Source: JAJYIW01 sp963781665 (GTDB taxonomy: Bacteria > Chloroflexota > Anaerolineae > Anaerolineales > Anaerolineaceae). From it: 64,000 nt of DNA. Positions within the stretch are counted from its first letter, which is position 1. Each line of letters starts with the position of its first letter. Positions 26,398-34,893 of this stretch are shown in pieces. The stretch is from contig CAWAGA010000002.1 of NCBI GenBank assembly GCA_963781665.1, positions 4,278,001 through 4,342,000 of the forward strand, read 5' to 3'. The position numbers were made by a program, and so were the translations under genes. The notes beneath the pieces are model-generated. The model was not told where the DNA came from, did not search any database, and saw nothing but the letters and a program-made list of their open reading frames with translations.

Positions 26398-26442
26398 AAA
26401 TTAAAAGGGTTTTTCGGAAGCTCGTAAACTTCCGAAAAACCC
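26398..26442 (-). terminator. Terminator of the sigma/lipoprotein operon
   Basis: A perfect 14-bp stem GGGTTTTTCGGAAG / CTTCCGAAAAACCC (26407-26442) with an 8-base loop. On the minus strand it is followed by TTTTAATTT. It lies 20 bp after the stop of the lipoprotein gene. Confidence 0.88.
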
Positions 26443-26462
26443 TGAAGAAGAAGTATTTTGGC

Positions 26463-27317
26463 TTACTTGCGATTTAGTTTGACTGATCCGACCGCAACCT
26501 CAGCTTTGATCGTCAGGGTATGGCCATCGCCGCTGGCGCGATAGGTGTCGCCGTTGACAGTCCATGTCCCGGATGTATTGATATTGCTAACCCCACCGGA
26601 GTTGATGAAAGTTACCGCCATTGACGCTGGCACATCGATCGTGATGCTACTCACACCGGTTTTAATCGTTACTGTTGCATCCTGGTTGAATGTCCCAGAA
26701 AAATCGAAATTGTATTGACCTGCGCCACCTTCAAAATCTAAATTGGTGAAATTGGCATTTGCCAGTCCACTTAACTCTACCTGCGATGCGCCGGTCCGGT
26801 AAGTGAAGCTGTTCATCATTTCCGGGTTAGGCGTGTTGAAGGACACAGTATTTTGACTAGCGCCATCCATAATGCTCAGACTGGTCAGGTGCAAACCGCT
26901 TAGGTCCATGGTGCCTTTATAAGCTCCCGCTTTGATTGCCAGATCGAGTGGTGTTGTATCGTTCAAGTGGATCACCCAATCGTTAATCAGCTTATTTGAG
27001 GGGATACCGGTGATATTCGTCTCATTCCCTTGAGTGATCATTACCCCTGAACCAGTCTCGGTCACTTTGGGATCCCAGTCTGGGATATTATATTTAATGG
27101 TGCCTTCTACTAATGAGCTGGCCCCACCTGAAAGGTCGAGTGTACCTGCTCCCATATTGATGTTAACGTTGGCGGTTGAAGCATCGGATGGTAAGGGTTC
27201 GTTCACATCATATATTTTTGTTGGGCCGACCGCCATGGTAGGGATGTTAATGTTGATTGAACAGGCTATTGTGGCCAACAGTAAGACGATGATGACTGCG
27301 TATAAGGGGCGTTTCAT
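26463..27317 (-). CDS. Lipoprotein with adhesin-like beta-helical (DUF4097/toast-rack type) domain
   Basis: A 284-residue secreted lipoprotein: hydrophobic signal and lipobox with the acylated Cys at residue 19 (ATIAC). The rest is a series of short beta strands with repeated G-A-G/S-x-L motifs (NINMGAGTLDLSGGAS, GGAGQYNFDFSG, KTGVSSITIDVP). These match the right-handed helical toast-rack/DUF4097 proteins often found with envelope-stress systems such as LiaF. It is the last gene of the ECF sigma operon. Function unknown; probably a cell-surface part of an envelope-stress response. Confidence 0.7.
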   Translation of the reverse strand: MKRPLYAVIIVLLLATIACSININIPTMAVGPTKIYDVNEPLPSDASTANVNINMGAGTLDLSGGASSLVEGTIKYNIPDWDPKVTETGSGVMITQGNETNITGIPSNKLINDWVIHLNDTTPLDLAIKAGAYKGTMDLSGLHLTSLSIMDGASQNTVSFNTPNPEMMNSFTYRTGASQVELSGLANANFTNLDFEGGAGQYNFDFSGTFNQDATVTIKTGVSSITIDVPASMAVTFINSGGVSNINTSGTWTVNGDTYRASGDGHTLTIKAEVAVGSVKLNRK

Positions 27318-27386
27318 TTTTGTTTTCTCCTAAACCAAATTCGTAATTTTTGGATGTTTATTTTTCTATTACTCAGATCGATTTAC

Positions 27387-28523
27387 TTACAAAGAGGATT
27401 CCATCGAATTGGGGTCAACCATTTCAGTTGAATTGGTTGTGGGATAGATTTCGCCAGAACCTTGAGGTTCTGACCGATCTATCATTGATGAAGGCGGTTG
27501 AGTTGATGTAGGCGGAGTCGATCCTGGCGTAACCATCATAGATCCCGTTACTGGGGTAGACGGTGGATAAAATTTCGATCCAAACTGGGTAATGATGACG
27601 CCTCCAAGGCCGACCATGGCGATCAGGAATGGCACAAGCCAGCCGACGCAAGGAATCGCCCCAATGAAGCTGGCAATCAAGGAAATCGTTAGCGTTCCCA
27701 TGCCGGCTAAGAGGGCAGGCTGCCAATTTACTTTTAGTAAATCGCCCAGACGCTTACCGACTTCAAGACCAACCCCAAACCAGCCAAACAAGATAGCAAT
27801 TCCAAGTGCAAGAAAACCCAACAAACTTACCGGTATCAGGATAATTGTTATCAGCAAGACGATCAAGAGCGCTGGTAATACAACGGCTGTCAATAATCCC
27901 AGACCACCGGTGATAACAGGTTGGGTGCCGATCGCCTGTGCTACCCTTTCTGTGGGTCGTGGCCAAACCAGGACGACCAGCAACGCCAATGCCGACAAGA
28001 TAATTATGTTTACAAAGGTGCGGAACACGGTAAATAAGGATTGAAAACCTGAAAATAGATTGATATTGAACGGCAGACTGGGTAAATTGATGTTGAACGG
28101 ATTGATACCTCCATTCACAGTCTGACCCAATACCTGTGACTGGCTGGAACGGTGAAGGCCGCCACCCAACATGCTCAAATTTCCATGAATGATTGCCTGG
28201 TCGCCCAGGAAGAGAGAGCCCCCCAACGTACTGAGGTTTCCCATTATATTTCCGTTAGCGTTAAGGGTACCTCCAAGCAAGACGACGTCTCCGGTAACCT
28301 CGGAATTGTTTTCAAGGGTAACAGTTCCACCCAGAATGGTCAGGTTTCCATCCAAAACGTCACCAGACATCAGAAAAAACGTGTCGCCAAAGACTACTTT
28401 ATCACTGTATGACTGGCTTTGAGAATTTGCCGGCAGTGGGGCTGCGTTTACCTGCCCTGGCAAGGCGAAAAGGGCCATTGTCAGCAGGAAAAAGCATAGG
28501 ATGAGTTTATTAATCGACTTCAT
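27387..28523 (-). CDS. Exported bactofilin-like repeat protein with C-terminal membrane domain
   Basis: A 378-residue protein. A signal peptide with predicted cleavage near residue 27 is followed by hydrophobic-glycine repeats (GNLTILGGTVTL, GDVVLLGGTLNA, GNLSTLGGSLFL, GNLSMLGG), the beta-helix repeat of polymer-forming bactofilins. Residues about 165-310 hold four or five TM helices, then a Pro/Ser/Thr-rich tail. Placing bactofilin-type repeats outside the membrane is typical of this Chloroflexota/Firmicutes variety rather than cytoskeletal bactofilins. Its ATG overlaps the anti-sigma stop (ATGA). Confidence 0.7.
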   Translation of the reverse strand: MKSINKLILCFFLLTMALFALPGQVNAAPLPANSQSQSYSDKVVFGDTFFLMSGDVLDGNLTILGGTVTLENNSEVTGDVVLLGGTLNANGNIMGNLSTLGGSLFLGDQAIIHGNLSMLGGGLHRSSQSQVLGQTVNGGINPFNINLPSLPFNINLFSGFQSLFTVFRTFVNIIILSALALLVVLVWPRPTERVAQAIGTQPVITGGLGLLTAVVLPALLIVLLITIILIPVSLLGFLALGIAILFGWFGVGLEVGKRLGDLLKVNWQPALLAGMGTLTISLIASFIGAIPCVGWLVPFLIAMVGLGGVIITQFGSKFYPPSTPVTGSMMVTPGSTPPTSTQPPSSMIDRSEPQGSGEIYPTTNSTEMVDPNSMESSL

Positions 28524-29056
28524 GATCTTACTCCTTTAGGAATGAAAATCTTCCATATTGCTACAACCCACGTCAGGCAAAGCAAGCATAGACTGGATGC
28601 TGCCAGGATCCAAATCGATATGGATAACAAAGGTGGCACATTTGTTATCAGAATTTCGGCGATTTCGCGTGCCTGATTCGTTTTGACCAGAAAAACAGTT
28701 AAGAAATAAAGCACATTTGCTAGAAATGCACCAGGCGATAGGCTGAGAACATCAGGTATATATAGAATTCCAAGACCAATCAAAGCGACACCCAGGCTCG
28801 ATCCAAAGATCCACCAGGTCAACCGGCGCTGTTTCTCAGCTCGCTTCTTCGTCAGGGTCGACTGCCATCGTTGGGTGAAACCGGGTTGAGGGGCGAGAAT
28901 AGGAGTTTGTTTTATATCAAGCTGTAATCCTGGCCAGGCATCAGCTAGCGAGCGGCACTGGTCGCATATGTTTATATGATTTTGCAGTGACTTCTTCTGT
29001 TCCTGATCGAGGGTCTGTTCTTCAAACAGCCAATTTTCATAAGGCAGATGATTCAT
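28520..29056 (-). CDS. Anti-sigma factor with zinc-finger (zf-HC2) domain
   Basis: A 178-residue membrane protein. The N-terminal zf-HC2 motif HINICDQC supplies the zinc ligands that bind the partner sigma factor. Two TM segments follow at about 95-120 and 150-175. The ATG at 29054-29056 is preferred because GGAGG precedes it by 4-5 bp; it overlaps the sigma gene by 20 bp, a usual sign of translational coupling. It presumably holds the ECF sigma inactive at the membrane. Confidence 0.8.
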   Translation of the reverse strand: MNHLPYENWLFEEQTLDQEQKKSLQNHINICDQCRSLADAWPGLQLDIKQTPILAPQPGFTQRWQSTLTKKRAEKQRRLTWWIFGSSLGVALIGLGILYIPDVLSLSPGAFLANVLYFLTVFLVKTNQAREIAEILITNVPPLLSISIWILAASSLCLLCLTWVVAIWKIFIPKGVRS

Positions 29057-29642
29057 ATTGCCTCCTTGCCGCGTTTGCTGGAATGTTTTGCTTAGACCGC
29101 CAGAGTTGGGCCAACTCAATCCGTGACCGGTGAAGGCGGCTTTTTACTGCACTGACTGAAAGCGATAATGCCTCTGCTATTTCTTCATAAGATAAGTCAT
29201 ACCAAAAACGCATGATAATTACTGCCCGATCTTGAGGATTAAGGTCTGATAAGAGCGCTTGAACCGCTGCTCTTTCTTCATGCTGCGAAAAACTGGCTTC
29301 TGGCCCTGGTGAATAGTCTGGCGCTGCCTCTTCCGGCAAAATTTCCATCGGCAATACAACTATGCGGCGCTTGCGTAATTGGTCGATGCAAAAATGAGCG
29401 CTGATCGATAATAACCAGGTAGCAAATGGTCTTTGTAGATCGTATTTCTTCAGAGATTGGTACGCCCGCCAGAAACACTCCTGAGATGCATCTTCGGCTT
29501 CATTTGCATCACCCAACATGCGGTAACACAAGTTGTAGACAGGTCTCTGGTACTTTTCAACCAGAAGAGCAAATGCTTCGTCGCTTCCTTGACGAGCAGC
29601 TTGAACCTGTGTATTCAGCCATGCAATCTCGGGGTCGTCCAA
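29037..29642 (-). CDS. ECF-type RNA polymerase sigma factor
   Basis: A 201-residue sigma-24-like factor with region 2 (FALLVEKYQRPVYNLCYRM, with the DANEAEDASQECFWRAY -10 recognition helix) and region 4 (LSYEEIAEALSLSVSAVKSRLHRSR, the -35 helix-turn-helix). It heads an operon with its anti-sigma factor, a bactofilin-like protein and a lipoprotein, so it probably controls a cell-envelope stress regulon and its own operon. Autoregulatory promoter elements in the upstream gap (29643-29844) were not clear. Confidence 0.88.
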   Translation of the reverse strand: MDDPEIAWLNTQVQAARQGSDEAFALLVEKYQRPVYNLCYRMLGDANEAEDASQECFWRAYQSLKKYDLQRPFATWLLSISAHFCIDQLRKRRIVVLPMEILPEEAAPDYSPGPEASFSQHEERAAVQALLSDLNPQDRAVIIMRFWYDLSYEEIAEALSLSVSAVKSRLHRSRIELAQLWRSKQNIPANAARRQYESSAL

Positions 29643-29844
29643 CGCTTTCTCCAGATTCCAGATCTTTCTATGATGATATACGGAACAGGCATAAAAAAGT
29701 TGCAGAAATGGAATATTGTTTTACATTTTATAGATATTGGGGTGGCAAATTTGTTTTAGATGTCATAAAATTGCTGGTATGATGATTTTTGATATCTGCA
29801 TAACAGCGAATAATTGATCGGCTAATCCCTCCTTTAAGGATAAC

Positions 29845-30873
29845 ATGAATCTCAACTTACCTCATCGCAGGCGAAATCTTTTAACCGGTGAATGGGTATT
29901 AGTTTCCCCGCAACGCGCACAAAGACCCTGGCTTGGACAAGTCGAAGAGGCTATCAAGGAGATTATCCCTGATTATGATCCGGATTGCTACCTTTGCCCA
30001 GGTAACCGTCGCAATACTGGTGAGCGAAATCCTGCGTATTCTCATACATTTATCTTTGATAATGATTTTGCTGCATTACTCCCTGAGGAGACAGGAGGCC
30101 AGGTCGAAAAATCCGAGAATGGCCTGCATGTTGTCCAACCAGAATCGGGAATTTGCCGGGTTATTTGTTTTTCACCCAGGCACGATCTGGACCTGGCGCA
30201 ACTGCCTCAATGCGAGGTGGAGCTCGTGGTGAAGGCCTGGGTCGAACAATCACGCTTGCTAGGTGAGAAGAGCTTTATTAAATACGTCCAGGTTTTCGAA
30301 AATAAAGGCGCCATGATGGGCGCCTCAAACCCCCATCCCCACAGCCAGGTGTGGGCCACAGCCCACATTCCGAACGAACCGGGTAAGGAGCTTGGTTGCC
30401 AGGATGATTATCTCAACTCTCATCAGAGTTGCCTGTTGTGTGATTATTTGTCAGAGGAAAAAAAGCAAAATGAGCGGGTGGTTTTAGCTAATGACTTTTT
30501 CACAGTTCTGGTGCCTTTTTGGGCTATCTGGCCTTTCGAAACCATTCTGATCGCCAATCGCCACCAGGCATCCCTTCCGGATTTGCAGATTGAAGAAATC
30601 TCGGCTTTGGCCGATATACTCGGGCGATTGACCAGGCGTTATAATAAACTCTTCCGCACATCATTTCCCTACTCGATGGGTTTTCACCAGGCGCCTTGCG
30701 ATAACGAAGAACACCCTGGCTGGCATTTACACGCCCACTTTTACCCTCCGTTGTTGCGTTCTGCAACAGTGCGCAAATTCATGGTCGGTTTTGAGTTGTT
30801 AGCTATGCCTCAAAGGGATCTGACGCCAGAAAGCGCGGCACAACGGCTCAGGGGTTTGGACGATACATTCTAA
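29845..30873 (+). CDS. galT: Galactose-1-phosphate uridylyltransferase
   Basis: Transfers UMP between UDP-glucose and galactose-1-phosphate (Leloir pathway). The HIT-like catalytic motif reads NPHPHSQVW; its middle His is the nucleophile. The zinc motif CYLCPG and a second histidine cluster HLHAHFYPP are present. The 342-residue length is normal. AAGGATA lies before the ATG. No galK or galE is nearby. The 3' end overlaps the convergent kinase gene by 4 bp. Confidence 0.93.
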   Translation: MNLNLPHRRRNLLTGEWVLVSPQRAQRPWLGQVEEAIKEIIPDYDPDCYLCPGNRRNTGERNPAYSHTFIFDNDFAALLPEETGGQVEKSENGLHVVQPESGICRVICFSPRHDLDLAQLPQCEVELVVKAWVEQSRLLGEKSFIKYVQVFENKGAMMGASNPHPHSQVWATAHIPNEPGKELGCQDDYLNSHQSCLLCDYLSEEKKQNERVVLANDFFTVLVPFWAIWPFETILIANRHQASLPDLQIEEISALADILGRLTRRYNKLFRTSFPYSMGFHQAPCDNEEHPGWHLHAHFYPPLLRSATVRKFMVGFELLAMPQRDLTPESAAQRLRGLDDTF

Positions 30874-31505
30874 AATACCATTTCTTCTTTCCCTGCTAAC
30901 CTGTCTTTGATGCGGTTGACGACCTGGTCTAGATGGGCTGGCTTATGAACGAAGTCGAGGTCCCCGGTTTGGATGGTCAACACCGGGCATATATCGAAAA
31001 TTTGCATCCAGTCTTCGTAAAAACTGTCCAATAGAGTGAGATAATCTGCTGAAATCCCTGTCTCAATGTTGCGAGCCCGACGCTGGATGCGCTCAACCAG
31101 AACCTGGACCGGTGCGCGAAGATAAATAAGCAGATCTGGCGCAGGTAGATTCTTCACGACCAAATCAAATAGACGGCGATAAGACTGATAATCGCGCTCG
31201 TTCAGGTTTCCCATTTGATTTAAAGCACGTGCGAAGATATAGGCGTCTTCATAAATACTGCGGTCGAGAATAGCAGAACGTGGATCCTGCGATAATACCA
31301 GGTGCTGCTGGGCGCGATGGCCTAGAAAATAAACCTGGAGATGGAATGACCAGCTGCGCATATCTTTATAAAAATCTGGCAAGTAGGGGTTATCTGCAAC
31401 GGATTCGTAGGCTGTCAACCAACCCATACGCTCACCGATCCGTTGAGTGAGCGATGTTTTACCGGATCCGATATTGCCAGCAACCAGTATTAGTCGTTTG
31501 ACCAT
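30870..31505 (-). CDS. Deoxynucleoside kinase (dAdo/dCyd kinase family)
   Basis: A 211-residue nucleoside kinase of the salvage pathway. It has a P-loop GNIGSGKTS at residues 10-18, the DRSIYED motif (family ERS/DRS catalytic and base-binding region) and the LID arginines in ERIQRRARNIE. Substrate range (deoxyadenosine, deoxycytidine or deoxyguanosine) cannot be told from sequence. It is monocistronic, convergent to galT and divergent from the URO-D gene, with 110 bp of shared upstream region. Confidence 0.85.
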   Translation of the reverse strand: MVKRLILVAGNIGSGKTSLTQRIGERMGWLTAYESVADNPYLPDFYKDMRSWSFHLQVYFLGHRAQQHLVLSQDPRSAILDRSIYEDAYIFARALNQMGNLNERDYQSYRRLFDLVVKNLPAPDLLIYLRAPVQVLVERIQRRARNIETGISADYLTLLDSFYEDWMQIFDICPVLTIQTGDLDFVHKPAHLDQVVNRIKDRLAGKEEMVF

Positions 31506-31615
31506 GGCATTATTCTAGCATATATTGCACTCTCACGAAATTCCAGTTATATTTCTCTTGTTTTCAGAAGAGTAACAAACAAACATGAGAACGAAATTAT
31601 GTATCCGAGGAATAT

Positions 31616-32782
31616 ATGAATTCTAAAGAACGTATGAAGATAGCTTTTTCCCATCACGAACCTGATCGAGTACCCGCAGGAGAGATAGAAATTGATGAAC
31701 CGGTAGCTTCAAAAATATTGGGACACGAAGCCTGGGTTGGGTATGGAGGTCATCATCGTGGTAAGCGAGCTAATGAGATGGCTCGATTGGGGCGGATGGA
31801 CGAATACTACACTCGCGAAGCGGAGGATAAAGTTGCTCTGGTGAGAAAACTCGGCCTTGATTTTTTGCCAATCTTGCCCCATGGAAAAACTATTGGTGCC
31901 CCGGAATCATTGGGAGAGAATGTCTGGCGTTATGGAGATCCCAAAGGTGACGATTGGAGTATATGGCAGTACCAACCTCAATCGGATATGTACTCGGAAA
32001 TCGATAGTGCCCTGGTACATTCGGGCCTGGCGGGTTTTGAAAGAATGGTTGAACGAATGGAAGCTTCTACACCTGACGTCGCCAGTCTTGACTTCACCCA
32101 GGTAGATTGGATCGTAAAGGAGATTGGCAGCGAGGTATTCCTGGTTGGGAACGTCGACGTTTATTTTGGGATGCATATGGCAGCCGTTTCGGTTCTGTTC
32201 GAAGCAGTTGCATTGAGGCCGGACTTGATGGATCGTTACCTGGATTGGCAGATTGCATTTGCGCTCAAATTCGTTGAAGCCCAATCAAAGCATGGCATTG
32301 ATGCCGTCCTGGGCGGCGAAGATTGGGCAGGTAAGAATGGGCCTATGATTTCTCCTAAACATTTCAGACGTTATATACTTCCGCGATTGCAAAAGTTGGT
32401 ACAGAAATGCCACGACCTGGGGTTACTTTACATCAAGCATACTGACGGAAATATCACACGGATCGAGCAAGAACTATTGGTTGAAAGCGGCATCGATGCT
32501 TACCAGGCAATCGAACCGGTTGCAGGTATGGATATATCTGACCTAAAGAGACGTTTCGGTCACAAATTGACCTTGATGGGCAATGTTGATTGTGGATATT
32601 TGCTGAGTGATGGAACCCCACAGGAGGTCGAGAAGGAAACTCGCCGGTTGATAACTGAAATTGCACCTGGTGGTGGGTTCGTATTGACCTCAAGTAACTC
32701 CATCCACAGTGGTGTGAAAGTAGAGAATTATCTGGCGATGCTAGAGACCGTCCATAAATATGGTTGTTATCCCATCGTTTAG
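31616..32782 (+). CDS. Uroporphyrinogen decarboxylase-family protein (URO-D / MtaA-like)
   Basis: A 388-residue TIM-barrel protein of the URO-D superfamily. It starts MNSKERMKIAFSHHEPDRVP, the family N-terminal motif, and has LYIKHTDGNI and GNVDCGYLLSDGTP late in the barrel. True HemE motifs are poorly kept. Relatives include corrinoid-dependent methyltransferase components (MtaA/CmuA type) and many uncharacterised proteins common in Anaerolineae. No corrinoid protein is adjacent, though a cobalamin adenosyltransferase lies 20 kb away. Function unresolved. Confidence 0.75.
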   Translation: MNSKERMKIAFSHHEPDRVPAGEIEIDEPVASKILGHEAWVGYGGHHRGKRANEMARLGRMDEYYTREAEDKVALVRKLGLDFLPILPHGKTIGAPESLGENVWRYGDPKGDDWSIWQYQPQSDMYSEIDSALVHSGLAGFERMVERMEASTPDVASLDFTQVDWIVKEIGSEVFLVGNVDVYFGMHMAAVSVLFEAVALRPDLMDRYLDWQIAFALKFVEAQSKHGIDAVLGGEDWAGKNGPMISPKHFRRYILPRLQKLVQKCHDLGLLYIKHTDGNITRIEQELLVESGIDAYQAIEPVAGMDISDLKRRFGHKLTLMGNVDCGYLLSDGTPQEVEKETRRLITEIAPGGGFVLTSSNSIHSGVKVENYLAMLETVHKYGCYPIV

Positions 32783-32905
32783 AGAGCATTTTTACCAGGC
32801 AATTTTAAGCAGTAAAATTGAAGTTGATCATACTTTGTTTGGGGTATGTTGGAAATATCGGGATCTACTGTGAGTGGTAGTCTATGTACAGGAGGTGTGT
32901 AGCAG

Positions 32906-33253
32906 ATGGAAGTGAACCGTCAAGATGTTAACCTTCTGGTCTTTGTAATCGTTTCGAGCGAGCAAATAAACGATTTGGTACAGGAGTTGATCAAAGGGAG
33001 TTTCTATTTTACCCGGATCGATAGCCATGGAGGAATATTAGAAAAATCAACTGTCTCGCTCCTGATCGGGATTAATAAAACCCGCTTTGATTTGCTCATG
33101 AGCATCATTCACAAGATCTGCCATACCCGGGTGAAGTTTATTCCCGCCAGGGTTGAAGCGCCTTTGATGCAGGGGCAACCGTTGATGATTGAAGCGGAAA
33201 TCGGCGGTGCCACTGTTTATATTGTCGATGTCGACCGCTTTGAACAGCTTTAA
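32906..33253 (+). CDS. PII-like protein, divergent c-di-AMP receptor family (DUF970)
   Basis: A 115-residue single-domain PII-like protein. The region HGGILEKSTVSLLIG corresponds to the TGGFLxxGNxTLLIG motif of c-di-AMP receptors (PstA/DarA), but the Phe and the GN pair are replaced, so nucleotide binding may be altered. AGGAGG precedes the start. It ends 18 bp before the second, more canonical copy, indicating a tandem duplication followed by divergence. Members signal cyclic di-AMP levels to unknown targets. Confidence 0.7.
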   Translation: MEVNRQDVNLLVFVIVSSEQINDLVQELIKGSFYFTRIDSHGGILEKSTVSLLIGINKTRFDLLMSIIHKICHTRVKFIPARVEAPLMQGQPLMIEAEIGGATVYIVDVDRFEQL

Positions 33254-33271
33254 TTGCATAAAGGAAATGAG

Positions 33272-33538
33272 ATGAAATTGATCATCGCAATCGTGAAAGA
33301 TGTGGATGATGTCACGGTGACAACTCTTCTGCTCGAAAGAGGTTTCAGAGTAACGCGGGTCGCAAGCACAGGGGGTTTTCTGCGCAGCGGTAACGTCAGC
33401 CTATTGATTGGAACCGACCCCGACCGTTTACAAGAGGCGATCGATCTTTTACGTGAAACGTGTTGTTCGCCTGAGATTCCCGACCAACACCGGGCTACCT
33501 TGTTTGTTTTGGATGCTCCCTATTTCGAGCAAGTATGA
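33272..33538 (+). CDS. PII-like c-di-AMP receptor protein (PstA/DarA family)
   Basis: An 88-residue PII-like protein with the well-kept family motif TGGFLRSGNVSLLIG (about residues 32-46). It is shorter than typical PstA (about 109), mainly in the B-loop region. The ATG at 33272 has AAAGGAAATGAG upstream; an in-frame TTG at 33254 would add six residues. It follows the divergent copy and precedes an MFS gene by about 10 bp, so the three may be one transcript. Cyclic di-AMP binding is inferred from the family. Confidence 0.8.
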   Translation: MKLIIAIVKDVDDVTVTTLLLERGFRVTRVASTGGFLRSGNVSLLIGTDPDRLQEAIDLLRETCCSPEIPDQHRATLFVLDAPYFEQV

Positions 33539-33549
33539 CTTTTTAGGGC

Positions 33550-34893
33550 GTGTTGAACAAATTGAAAGTGCGTGGTGCAGTGCTTGGTTTATGGGGAAGA
33601 TTTTATCAGAAAGTTCGCCTGGTCACCTCGGGGGGAAAATGGTCCAGGTCTGTCCCTGTAGATATTCAAATAAACCTGCGCTGGTTCTTTTTCGATGGGT
33701 TCTTTTCTTCAGGCCAAGATGGCATCGCGATTACTTATATTTCACTTTATCTGCTGGCATTAGGCGCAACCAGCGGCCAGATCGGCTTGATGGCATCCCT
33801 GGCCAGTCTTGGTGCGACTTTAATGCTGTTGCCCGGAGCAATGCTGGTAGAACGCCTTGGAAAAAGGAAATGGATTGTTTTATTGAGCGGGGGAGGGGTG
33901 ACCAGATTAATGATCCTCCTTCTCGCGATCATACCTTTCTTCCTCAAAGGCAGCCTGGCCATATTCATAGCTATCGGTTTAAAAGTAATCGCTGATGGTT
34001 TTAGTAATTTTGGCTTACCTGCCTGGACCTCGTTAGCTGGTGATATCGTTCCACTTTCTTGGCGAGGTCATTATTTTGGATCGAAGAATTTCTTCATGGC
34101 AGCTTGCTCGATTGTGGTCATCCTTGTCATTGGATATGTTATTTCACAGGTCGGGTCAATTTCCGGGTACCAGGTCGCCTTTGGAATCGCATTCATCTTT
34201 GGAACTGCAGCAACATTTTCTTATTCTCATATCAAAGAGCCTGATATTTCAGAGCTTAAACCGCGCCCTCAGGCATATTCAATCGGCGCCCTGGTTCGAA
34301 CTCTCAAGGATGACCTTAATTTTTCGCACTACGCCTTATTCGCCATCGTTTGGAATATGGCAATTGGCGTCGCCGGGCCATTTTTTAGCGTATATATGAT
34401 CGAAGGCTTGAAGGGAAACGCTAATGAGGTAGGGATCATGACCATCGCTGGGATCCTTGCAGGAGTTCCAGCGCTGCGATTTTTTGGGAATATTTCCGAC
34501 CGGTGGGGCCCTAGAAAAGTAATGCTTTTTACTGGGTTTTTGATCCCTTCAGTACCGTTAATCTGGTTATTGGTTCATTCGCCCTACCAGGGGATTTTAG
34601 CCAATATTCCTGCTGGAATTATGTGGGCTGGATTCAACCTCGCGGCTTTTAATTTTCTTCTGTCCCTCGCTCCGCCTGCGAAAAGGGCTCGCTATACGGC
34701 GCTGTTCCAGATAGCCGTTGCTATTTCGACTGCTGCAGGTGCAGCTCTAGGTGGATTGATCGTGACCCGTTTTGGTTATATCCCGATTTTTGTGGTATCA
34801 GGCGTGGGCCGCCTGATAGGGATCATAATTTTCGCCCGTTTTGTTCGCCAAAAAAAAGAGGAGCCGACCGACCTGGCTCTTGGCTCCTCATAA
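33550..34893 (+). CDS. MFS transporter
   Basis: A 447-residue permease with about 12 TM helices, with GxLxxRxG-like GAMLVERLGKRKW in the 2-3 loop. The start codon is GTG at 33550, 11 bp after the PII-like gene. Substrate unknown; the coupling to c-di-AMP-receptor-like genes suggests, but does not prove, nucleotide-controlled transport. The last codons lie within an inverted repeat that acts as a terminator for the opposite strand. Confidence 0.8.
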   Translation: MLNKLKVRGAVLGLWGRFYQKVRLVTSGGKWSRSVPVDIQINLRWFFFDGFFSSGQDGIAITYISLYLLALGATSGQIGLMASLASLGATLMLLPGAMLVERLGKRKWIVLLSGGGVTRLMILLLAIIPFFLKGSLAIFIAIGLKVIADGFSNFGLPAWTSLAGDIVPLSWRGHYFGSKNFFMAACSIVVILVIGYVISQVGSISGYQVAFGIAFIFGTAATFSYSHIKEPDISELKPRPQAYSIGALVRTLKDDLNFSHYALFAIVWNMAIGVAGPFFSVYMIEGLKGNANEVGIMTIAGILAGVPALRFFGNISDRWGPRKVMLFTGFLIPSVPLIWLLVHSPYQGILANIPAGIMWAGFNLAAFNFLLSLAPPAKRARYTALFQIAVAISTAAGAALGGLIVTRFGYIPIFVVSGVGRLIGIIIFARFVRQKKEEPTDLALGSS

